Positions 33,353 to 40,167 of a stretch of 64,000 bases of DNA are shown one piece after another. The DNA comes from Pedococcus bigeumensis (GTDB taxonomy: Bacteria > Actinomycetota > Actinomycetes > Actinomycetales > Dermatophilaceae): assembly GCF_006438965.1 (NCBI RefSeq), contig NZ_RCZM01000003.1:372001-436000 (forward strand), written 5' to 3'. The position numbers and the translations under genes were made by a program. Numbering within the stretch: the stretch's first letter is position 1; each line of letters starts with the position of its first letter. The notes under the pieces are model-generated. The model made no database searches, was not told where the DNA came from, and saw nothing but the letters and a program-made list of their open reading frames with translations.

Positions 33353-34975
33353 CTACGTCAGTACGTGCCCGCGCCAGTCACGGCGGTCGATCACCGCGCG
33401 GGTTGAGAACTTCGTGGAGATCAGTGACACAGGTGCACCGGCTACCCGTTCGACCTCCTCAAGAAACTGAATCGTCTCGCTGGTGAGTTGGTCGAACCGG
33501 TACGCGTTCTGGTTCTCCTTGTCGAGATAGTCAACGAAGGTGATCGCGATGTCGGTTGCGCCGTTTACATCGGCCGCCCATCTCAGCAGGGTCCAGTCGA
33601 ACTCCGCCACGCGCCGCTGATTGTTGGACACGGACCCGCGCTCGACGATGACGTCACGGGGCAGCCCGGACCGGCTGGCGATGTCCTCCCAGGTCAGCTC
33701 CTTGCCACCCATGGGCCCAGAAGGCCCGCCGACGCGGATCGGGTAGGTGCGGAAGGCGACGATCGTGCGCCGAACGCGGCGCGAACTGATGCCTGCTTCG
33801 CTGAGGACCCCCGCAGCGGTGGTGTCGCGGCTCGTCACGTGGGGATACTGGCCATGGAACAGGCTGAGTCCCGTTCCTTGGGTTCCTTCGAGCAACACTC
33901 GTTGACCTGCGGCGAACGTCTCAGCCAGCACCTGACGAGCAGACCCGAGGAAGGGTTTGAGGTCCTCGCATCCCTCCGCCAAGATGCTGCGGTCGCCGTC
34001 GCGACCAAGGATGCGTCGAGCCGCTGCCTGTCCAACGCCCTGCCCGGTGCTGCCGATTGCGGCTTTGAGTCTCTTCTCGGCTGCCACGTCCTCCGGCGTG
34101 ATGACCATCGCTTGAGGATCGATGATCAGACGCCGGGGGTCGACACCCGTCTCCGCGAACTCTTCGAACAGCACGCGGGGGCTGATGACGGCGCCGGGAC
34201 CGATGAGAAGGCGAGCACGCTGATTTGCGCTAGCCCCGGACGGAATGGAGCGATGAGTGTTCGTTTCGGGGGTGGGCACTTGATGTCCGGCGTTGGGGCC
34301 ACCGACCCGCATGAGCAGGTCATACTCGGGAGCAAGGTAGAACGCCAAGTTCCCCTTGCCCTCAGAGCCGTACTCGCCGCCCACGAGGATGTCGACGAGG
34401 GCGGCGTCTAGGTCGGCGAGAAGTCCCAGTCTTGCTGCGCAGCGAACGAGTATGTCCGCCTGGGTGTTTCGGTGCGTGTCTAGAACTAGGTCGGCGTGCT
34501 GTGCCAACGACGGCACCTCAGACTCGGTCCGATTTTCTTGGACGGCCCGGTAGGACCCGAGTTCGTGCAATTCGCTTTCGGTTCGCCTCCTGTCGTATCG
34601 GTCGGCCAGTTCGCCGACGTCGGAGGAGAACAGGTGGACGTGCCAGACGCGACGTCCGAATCGCTCGCGCAGTGCCTCGATCTGGCCGAGCACGCGCACT
34701 GAGTCAATGACCACCAGCGGTTCGTCGCCTTGCGCAACCGTCGTGACGTCCTCCGCTAGCCAGGCGCCGCCGTCCTGACCGTCTAGGTGCTCACCAAACT
34801 CTTGGAGGGCCCGCCGTTCGTTTAGGTCACCTGCCTGGTGCAACGCGGCGAAGCGTTCTTGGAGCAGGAGTCGCGTCCTGACGACGCGGGCGGAGTACTC
34901 CACCTTCAGCCCCGCAGCTAGCGAACTCTTGCCCGCGGCCACAGGCCCGGACAGCACCACAATATTTCGCGCCAT
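33353..34975 (-). CDS. P-loop kinase fused to a PurZ-like adenylosuccinate-synthetase homologue
   Basis: A 540-aa fusion. Residues 1-185 are a P-loop kinase-like domain (GPVAAGKSS, residues 10-18). Residues 192-540 are an adenylosuccinate-synthetase fold in which the catalytic GDEGKG loop reads GSEGKG (203-208), so Ser204 replaces the catalytic Asp. Other motifs are PNAGH (227-231), IGSTGQG (307-313), EGTQG (363-367), TSRDTT (381-386) and PIRVGG (412-417). The Ser substitution and RVGG/TSRD forms are those of phage PurZ, which joins Asp to dGMP for 2-aminoadenine (Z) DNA, not of bacterial PurA. The fused kinase could phosphorylate the product. Substrate is inferred. Confidence 0.8.
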   Translation of the reverse strand: MARNIVVLSGPVAAGKSSLAAGLKVEYSARVVRTRLLLQERFAALHQAGDLNERRALQEFGEHLDGQDGGAWLAEDVTTVAQGDEPLVVIDSVRVLGQIEALRERFGRRVWHVHLFSSDVGELADRYDRRRTESELHELGSYRAVQENRTESEVPSLAQHADLVLDTHRNTQADILVRCAARLGLLADLDAALVDILVGGEYGSEGKGNLAFYLAPEYDLLMRVGGPNAGHQVPTPETNTHRSIPSGASANQRARLLIGPGAVISPRVLFEEFAETGVDPRRLIIDPQAMVITPEDVAAEKRLKAAIGSTGQGVGQAAARRILGRDGDRSILAEGCEDLKPFLGSARQVLAETFAAGQRVLLEGTQGTGLSLFHGQYPHVTSRDTTAAGVLSEAGISSRRVRRTIVAFRTYPIRVGGPSGPMGGKELTWEDIASRSGLPRDVIVERGSVSNNQRRVAEFDWTLLRWAADVNGATDIAITFVDYLDKENQNAYRFDQLTSETIQFLEEVERVAGAPVSLISTKFSTRAVIDRRDWRGHVLT

Positions 34976-35127
34976 CGTGCCCCTCCACGCGCAGGTCGCT
35001 CACCGCCCACGGCGGGTGCTGCATGCAAGCATGGGCGAGGGGCACAGGCAAGACGCCACACGGGTGCGCTGACCAACTTGCTGGGCTTGCCGGACGAGCG
35101 TGCGTTCTTCCGCGCTGTGCGGGGCGC

Positions 35128-35553
35128 CTAGGCTGCGGAGTGGTGGCCCTTGAGCCGCCGGGGCGCGTGGTGCCCAGCCGGAAGGCTCGTGATGGTGTCG
35201 CAGCCGACGATTGGCTCCGGGTATCCATCAACGATCGCTGCGTGCACGGCCACGGCGCCCATGGATCGAGCCCTGAGTGCTGTTTCGGATATGCCTACAG
35301 GTCCGGCTACCGCGCCCGACACGAGTAGGACCACGATCCCGTCCATCCGCGACCAAGGGTCTACAACCTGGGCATCACCCTTGGCCAGGGCGGCCCCGAT
35401 TATGCGTTCGCCGTAAGCGTCGACGCTCCTCAGGACCGCACCGAGTTCGAGGGCAGTCCTACTTACTTGCGTGGCGATCCTGGAAAGGGCCGAACCGGAC
35501 AGCCCGCGATTGGCCTGCACGGCCTGACCGTAACGCTCGTCCATCTGTGCCAT
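35128..35553 (-). CDS. Hypothetical protein, possible SIS-like fold
   Basis: A 141-aa protein from ATG 35553 (MAQMDERYGQAVQAN). An N-terminal helical part is followed by DGIVVLLVSGAVAGPVG and GAVAVHAAIVDG, an alternating beta-alpha pattern a little like sugar isomerase (SIS) domains, but key Ser/Thr residues cannot be assigned. The promoter carries two TAAGTAAG repeats. It is divergent from the HTH gene at 35635, which could control it. Confidence 0.6.
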   Translation of the reverse strand: MAQMDERYGQAVQANRGLSGSALSRIATQVSRTALELGAVLRSVDAYGERIIGAALAKGDAQVVDPWSRMDGIVVLLVSGAVAGPVGISETALRARSMGAVAVHAAIVDGYPEPIVGCDTITSLPAGHHAPRRLKGHHSAA

Positions 35554-35554
35554 G

Positions 35555-35594
35555 TAAGTAAGTGTGCCTCTGAGGTGTGACAAAACTAAGTAAG
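35555..35594. promoter_or_regulatory. Paired TAAGTAAG repeats in a divergent promoter
   Basis: TAAGTAAG occurs at 35555-35562 and again at 35587-35594, 32 bp apart (about three helical turns), between the divergent genes. A related AAGTAAGTAG lies inside the left gene near 35459-35468 in the same reading on the minus strand. Same-face direct repeats suggest sites for a regulator, possibly the neighbouring HTH protein. Confidence 0.55.
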
Positions 35595-35634
35595 ACGCTT
35601 GCGTGTCTGTCGGAACATGCAGCACCATCCTTGA

Positions 35635-36078
35635 ATGACCTCGGAGGAGGCGCTGACTATTGCCGAGGCAGCGCAAGGACTTGATCTGAGCACGGCGCGC
35701 ATCCATCAGTTGCTGTCCGAAGGTAGGCTGCGAGGCCCCGCGGTTGAGGGCCATCGCGCCCGCGCTGGTGCTCCCCGCGTATGGGTGTCGTCTCTTCGAG
35801 CCGAGATCGAGCGTCGCTCAGGTGGACCGGTTCGAGCGGCCCGATCTCACCACGATGCGCATGCCGCGCATGCCCTCAAGGTGGCGTTGGATGCCTCCAG
35901 GGATGCGCTGCGGGCCCAGCGCAAGCAGACGGCGATCGTTACGGATCTCTTGGCTCAGGCAGTGGCTGCTTTGCAGTCCCAAGAGCGCCTGACCGCGCAG
36001 GCGGATGATCTGACCGAGGGGTACAGCGAGGCCCTGACTCAACTGCTCAGTCCCTCAGATCCGAGCGCCTTGGCGTAG
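35635..36078 (+). CDS. HTH DNA-binding protein with C-terminal helical domain
   Basis: A 147-aa protein. Residues 5-33 form a MerR/excisionase-like HTH (LTIAEAAQGLDLSTARIHQLLSEGRLRG), and residues 45-65 an arginine-rich strand (PRVWVSSLRAEIERR). The rest is a long, probably coiled-coil, helical region (residues 75-135). It could be a local regulator of the divergent gene and of the kinase cluster. No Shine-Dalgarno sequence is visible, so a leaderless start is possible. Confidence 0.72.
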   Translation: MTSEEALTIAEAAQGLDLSTARIHQLLSEGRLRGPAVEGHRARAGAPRVWVSSLRAEIERRSGGPVRAARSHHDAHAAHALKVALDASRDALRAQRKQTAIVTDLLAQAVAALQSQERLTAQADDLTEGYSEALTQLLSPSDPSALA

Positions 36079-36084
36079 GTGGGC

Positions 36085-36576
36085 CTAGGACCAGCGGTCG
36101 TGAACCAACCCGGACAGTGCGGCCGCTGCTGCCTCGACCAGTGACTGCTTTCCCACCAGCGCGAGTGCCTCAGCGTCCACATCCTCTTTGCGGGTGCCGT
36201 GAGCTGCACCGCACTCGCGGCCTGTGCGAACGACCGTGTGGGGTACAAGGAGCCGCGCAGTCGCAGCAACGGCCCCCGTGGCCATGAGCCGCCACCGCGG
36301 ACCGTCCGCGTTGGATGGCCGCTGCGGCATGTCCGCGCGCCGCACCACCACTATCTGTGGATCCAGCGACTGGATGCGGCCGGTGACGGCCTGGCTCAGC
36401 TCCGCGACTTGGCTGGCGATGTCGCCGGGCATGGTCGGGACCTCGAACGAGTCGACGACGGTGATGTCGGCGGCGGCGGGGGTCAGGGAGACGGGAAGAG
36501 CGTCCTCCAGCAAGACCGCCCGCAGGGCGGGTCGACCCTTCTGCGGCATGTCTACGGTGAGTCCCAATGCTCGCAT
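36085..36576 (-). CDS. Hypothetical protein, possible RNase H/RuvC-like fold
   Basis: A 163-aa protein from ATG 36576 (MRALGLTVDMP). The pattern ALGLTVD..., a second strand ITVVDSFEVP, an amphipathic helix (SQVAELSQAVTGRIQSL), DPQIVVVRRAD and the late DVDAEALAL is what an RNase H/RuvC-like domain would show, with acidic residues in roughly the right places. This is a weak structural guess. It is divergent from the kinase gene (26 bp gap) and convergent with the HTH gene (6 bp gap). Confidence 0.6.
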   Translation of the reverse strand: MRALGLTVDMPQKGRPALRAVLLEDALPVSLTPAAADITVVDSFEVPTMPGDIASQVAELSQAVTGRIQSLDPQIVVVRRADMPQRPSNADGPRWRLMATGAVAATARLLVPHTVVRTGRECGAAHGTRKEDVDAEALALVGKQSLVEAAAAALSGLVHDRWS

Positions 36577-36602
36577 TGCCCCATCATGCCAACCTTTGCC
36601 CC

Positions 36603-37694
36603 ATGTCTTCACCTCCTTCGCTGACCGCCCTCAACGCTGGCTTCATCATCGACCAGCGGTACGAGGTGGTTCGCAAACTGGGTCAGGGCGCCAATGGCGT
36701 CGTCTACGAGGTGCAGGACCACCGCATGGGGCAGCGCAGCGCCCTGAAGTTCTTGCTCAACTTCGATCCTTCCGCTCCTTGGGAGGAGGCAGCAGTTCTG
36801 ACGGGGCTGGAGGGCGAGTTCGTTCTGCCCGTCCGTAACGCCCACCACGAATCGGGTATCCCGTTCATCGTCACCGAGATTGCTACTCACGGGACTGTCA
36901 AGGACAAGATCAAGCCGGGCGTAGGCATGCCGGTGGATCAGGCTGCTCAGTGGACGCAGCAGGCGAGCCGCGGCACAGCACGGGTCCACGATCGACAGCT
37001 GCTGCACTTGGACATCAAGCCGGACAACCTCTTCTTGGACGCCCACGGCAACGCAATCCTTGGAGATTTGGGGCTGGCCAGCCTCCGTGACACCAGCGGC
37101 CACGGCCGGTTCGGGGGAACCCCTGCCACAATGGCGCCTGAGGTGGCGCAGGCTGCCGCTTCGACCCCGGAGGAGAACTGGCCAAGCCTGCGACCGACAT
37201 CTGCACGGTCCGATGTCTACAGCCTGGGAGCCACACTGCACTGGATGCTCACCGGGAGGCCGCCCATCGAGCCGACCGGCGCCGATTGGCCGCAAATCTT
37301 TCACGAGGTCGCAACCGTCGAACCTCGGGACCTACTGGAGGTCGCGCCCCACGTACCCCGGGGGGTCCGCGACGTCGTCCGAACCGCCATGGACCGAGAC
37401 CCTGCCATGCGGTACCCGACGCCTTCAGCGCTTGATGCGGCGTTGGGTCGACGGGCCCGGCCCCTGCGCAATTGGACCAGGCTCGTCCCACACCCCGGCC
37501 ATCACCAATGCTTCACCGGCACGGGTGGTTCCAAGCGAGACCTTGCAGTCTGCGTGGTTCCCACCGGGGCTAGGACGCAGCATTCGATCAGGGCGTTCTA
37601 CCTTCAGAGCGGCCAGCGCGCCTGCGCGGAGTCGGTCGTATCCCTTAGCCAGGTCCCGGCGGCGCTGCGCTCCCTCTTCCGGCGGCTGCAATAA
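36603..37694 (+). CDS. Cytoplasmic Ser/Thr protein kinase with a small C-terminal domain
   Basis: A 363-aa kinase. The kinase domain covers residues 15-280: GQGANGVVYE (P-loop), ALKF (Lys), HLDIKPDNLF (the HRD motif reads HLD), GDLGLAS (DFG reads DLG) and MAPEV. The catalytic Lys, Asp, Asn and Asp are present, so activity is expected, though HLD makes it a non-RD kinase. About 80 residues follow without a membrane helix or PASTA unit. Unlike PknA/PknB it is soluble and accessory, and may act in the local gene cluster. ATG 36603 was chosen over 36567 because the kinase fold begins soon after. Confidence 0.85.
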   Translation: MSSPPSLTALNAGFIIDQRYEVVRKLGQGANGVVYEVQDHRMGQRSALKFLLNFDPSAPWEEAAVLTGLEGEFVLPVRNAHHESGIPFIVTEIATHGTVKDKIKPGVGMPVDQAAQWTQQASRGTARVHDRQLLHLDIKPDNLFLDAHGNAILGDLGLASLRDTSGHGRFGGTPATMAPEVAQAAASTPEENWPSLRPTSARSDVYSLGATLHWMLTGRPPIEPTGADWPQIFHEVATVEPRDLLEVAPHVPRGVRDVVRTAMDRDPAMRYPTPSALDAALGRRARPLRNWTRLVPHPGHHQCFTGTGGSKRDLAVCVVPTGARTQHSIRAFYLQSGQRACAESVVSLSQVPAALRSLFRRLQ

Positions 37695-37783
37695 CCATCA
37701 CCACAGCAGACCTCTTTCCTGCCTAGACCGCGTCTGACGAACGGTAGGTATCAGCGGGCGGCAGGTGTGCCGATGGGTAGGAC

Positions 37784-38374
37784 ATGACCCTCAACCTGTC
37801 CCACGACCCATCCGAGACCGACTCCCCCTGGATCTGGCCCGCCACCGCATCCGTGCTTCCGCATGGGCTGCCGCTCGGCGTTATGACCCTTGTCCGTGTG
37901 CGCACCAAGTGGACCGAGTCAGGCCTGCTGACGCTGGCCGACCTGTTCAAGTCCGTTGTGGACGGAGGGATGGGTGGTGGTCTCATCATGGGGAACTGTC
38001 ACGTGTTCGGTCCGGGTTCCGGTCCGACGGCCGTCAACGTGTGTACGGTCCTCGACTCGCTCGCCCGGAGTGTCCGGCTCACGCGAGTCTTTGAGACCGA
38101 GGACTGCCTGGAGCCGAAGGTGCTTAGCGCAACAGTCGCGGCCGAGGTGGCGGGTTTGGCGAGCACCTACAGTCGAGCAGCCACGGTGGGCTTCTGGTGG
38201 GAGTACGAGGACGAGGACGACGAGGCCACCCACGCCCTGGACGCGCTGATCAAGGTCGCTCATGTCGTGATCGAGGTGGTCGGCTTTGACGAACACGGCC
38301 CTCTCCTGACGGTCTCCAGCCGCACCAGCCTGGATGACGACCTCCCATTCCAGCGGCTGATCCCTGGGTCCTAA
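37784..38374 (+). CDS. Degenerate DnaB/RecA-like protein 1 (no Walker A)
   Basis: A 196-aa protein. ATASVLPHGLPLGVMTLVRVRT matches the strand before the P-loop of DnaB-type helicases (GL.PG.LT..), but the GxxGxGK(S/T) loop is absent. The end, IEVVGFDEHGPLLTVSSRTSLDDDLPFQRL, parallels the C-terminal strand of DnaB (..G..GTV.L.F....F). It is a paralogue of the gene at 38686, shorter by a central segment. Each has the leader CCGATG-n8-ATG. It probably lacks ATPase activity; function unknown. Confidence 0.6.
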   Translation: MTLNLSHDPSETDSPWIWPATASVLPHGLPLGVMTLVRVRTKWTESGLLTLADLFKSVVDGGMGGGLIMGNCHVFGPGSGPTAVNVCTVLDSLARSVRLTRVFETEDCLEPKVLSATVAAEVAGLASTYSRAATVGFWWEYEDEDDEATHALDALIKVAHVVIEVVGFDEHGPLLTVSSRTSLDDDLPFQRLIPGS

Positions 38375-38459
38375 GGGGCAACCGACCCGGGAAGGCGGAA
38401 TGGAAAGCATCGATTGGTCGCACCCTCCGTCGTCCTCACGTCCCGGCGTCGCGTCCTAT

Positions 38460-38606
38460 CGGTGCTTCCCTGCACGCGAGGGTGTGACACCGATGCTGAC
38501 GAACCCAGAGCTGGAGCAGGCGCGCCATGACCTACTGACCGTGGTCGATGGCCGTCCGGCGGGCACTCATGGCAGGAACGCAATCGCGTCCCATAACTTC
38601 CGATAA
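38460..38606 (+). pseudogene. Truncated second copy of the XRE regulator 5' region
   Basis: Bases 38460-38527 are a near-copy of 30965-31033: the same leader (CGGTnCTTCCCTGCAC), a GTG start at 38484 and NPELEQAR in the product. After about 17 codons the similarity ends, no HTH follows, and the frame stops at 38606 after 40 residues. It is either a decayed duplicate or a captured promoter. Confidence 0.75.
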
Positions 38607-38685
38607 GTCGGGCGCCGCGGAGCCCGTTCCGAGCATCCGGTCGAACTTGGTCCGGACGGGGCGGGGCCCCGCCGATGTATTGGAC

Positions 38686-39453
38686 ATGATGACAAACCCG
38701 ACCTGCCCCATCCACTCCAACACGAACGCGCCGTCCTGGTCCTGGACGGCCGCCGAGAGCGTCCTGCCCAACGGACTCCCCGCCGGAGCCCTGACGGTCA
38801 TCCGGATCCGCACGAACAACGACCCCGGCCGCGAGTGGCACAAGACCGTCGCCGACCTTGTAAAGACGACCCTCGTCCACAACAGGCACGTTGCTTACGT
38901 GCCGGTCGACAGCGACAACCCCCAGCAACCGATCAACAAGGTGGCCGCGCTCCGCGGCGAAGGCGGCAGGCTCGGCATCCTCCTCGACGAGGATCACCTG
39001 GTGCACGTGCGCGACGACCGCGGTCGCCCAAGGACCTACGGGTGCGGAGTTCCGACCATGGACCGCGTCCGGGAACTGGCCGGAGGCTGGCAGGACGACT
39101 ACGGCCCCTCCCTCGTCGTCCTGGATGGCCTGGAAAAGGCACGGCCGTACGCGGCCACGGCACAGGATCTGGTCACGTTCCCGAACGGGATCACGATCAC
39201 CCGCCGCGCCCTCAACGAGTGGCGGGCACTCGAAATGAGCGGCTACGCCAACACCCGCCCGGACGCCCCCACGGTCGTCGTGTGGAACGACGACGGCTCA
39301 CCTGCTCACTCGGAGGCCATCGAACTGCTCTGCGACGTGGCGATGGTGATCGTTGAGGCCTTCTCCTCCCCTGACGGTGACGTGCTGACCGTCAGCCAGC
39401 GCGACCACATCGACCAGCGCTTCCCGTATCAGCAGGCCGTGCACCTCGACTAG
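38686..39453 (+). CDS. Degenerate DnaB/RecA-like protein 2 (no Walker A)
   Basis: A 255-aa protein, paralogue of the gene at 37784. The N-terminal core WTAAESVLPNGLPAGALTVIRIRT resembles DnaB before the P-loop, but no Walker A Lys is present. A Walker B-like strand SLVVLDGLEKA lies near residue 145, and VIVEAFSSPDGDVLTVSQRDHIDQRF parallels the DnaB C-terminal strand. A CxxH-like N-terminus (CPIHSN) is seen. Non-catalytic modulators of a replicative helicase, or a RecA-fold structural role, are possible. Confidence 0.62.
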   Translation: MMTNPTCPIHSNTNAPSWSWTAAESVLPNGLPAGALTVIRIRTNNDPGREWHKTVADLVKTTLVHNRHVAYVPVDSDNPQQPINKVAALRGEGGRLGILLDEDHLVHVRDDRGRPRTYGCGVPTMDRVRELAGGWQDDYGPSLVVLDGLEKARPYAATAQDLVTFPNGITITRRALNEWRALEMSGYANTRPDAPTVVVWNDDGSPAHSEAIELLCDVAMVIVEAFSSPDGDVLTVSQRDHIDQRFPYQQAVHLD

Positions 39454-39461
39454 GGACAGGT

Positions 39462-39495
39462 CCTGCTGGCGAGCCCAGGTGAGTTCGCCAGCAGG
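39462..39495 (+). terminator. Terminator-like hairpin
   Basis: A perfect 11-bp inverted repeat, CCTGCTGGCGA (39462-39472) with TCGCCAGCAGG (39485-39495), starts 9 bp after the DnaB-like 2 stop. No T-run follows. Confidence 0.6.
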
Positions 39496-40101
39496 AGCGC
39501 TGCCCCCGGAAGCACGACGGCAGTCGGGGGCACCTCAGCCGGACGCGTCGTCGAAGTCGAACGTCTGCCGTGCGCCTCGGCTAACAATCACCGGCTTGCT
39601 GCGAACCCGAGGGCCGATTCCCAGTAATGTGGTGGACCCGGTCCGACCGATTCATCGATTCGAGGTCACACCGCCTTCGGGTACTCGGCGCGGCCCTGTT
39701 GCCGACAAACTAGGGCGGGAGGAGGCCCGGGGCCCTGAACCGGTTCGACGGAGGGGCGGTATGGAAGGCGCCCGGGTCCGCCGATGAGTAAGGCATGACC
39801 ATCAGACCTGCCCCAAGTCGCGTCCGCGATTAACCCCACGACGGATTCCGATGCGCTGAGGTAGGTGACCCGAGCCGCGCTGGCGTTGGAGTGAATCCGT
39901 GATCGGCTAACGGGCCGAGCGCGGCGTCAGACACCCCACCTGTGCGGACGCTGGCAACCGCATGCGGCCACAGCGGACGCCCGGCCCACGAGCCGCGAAG
40001 GTGGCGACCCCTCATCGTAACGCCCAAAGCCCCGTCTGCTCAGCGGGCTGTTCGGAGACGGACGCTCAAAACCTTGAGACGCGGGGGCTGCGGGTAAGTT
40101 G
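39496..40101. other. Non-coding stretch with a third leader remnant
   Basis: About 600 bp without a convincing gene. At 39781 the sequence CCGATG-n8-ATGACC repeats the leader found before both DnaB-like genes (ATG exactly 14 bp after the C in all three). The copy here opens only 12 codons (39795-39833) before TAA, so a third family member has been lost. The rest shows nothing I can name. Confidence 0.6.
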
Positions 40102-40129
40102 TTGTCGCGAATTGATGCGTCGAGATAAT
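40102..40129 (+). promoter_or_regulatory. Sigma-70-like promoter for the hydrolase operon
   Basis: TTGTCG (40102-40107) and GATAAT (40124-40129) with a 16-bp spacer lie 38 bp ahead of the GTG of the hydrolase gene. The A+T-rich consensus form stands out from the surrounding DNA. Confidence 0.55.
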
Positions 40130-40167
40130 GACTCGGCTACTCTGCACCGTGAAAGAGGGAGGGGACA

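Noticed and set aside
33488-34411. 307-codon plus-strand frame
   Set aside because: Antisense to the PurZ-like gene, no domain.
33353-34975. Ordinary housekeeping purA
   Set aside because: GSEGKG for GDEGKG, fused kinase domain and accessory context do not fit purA.
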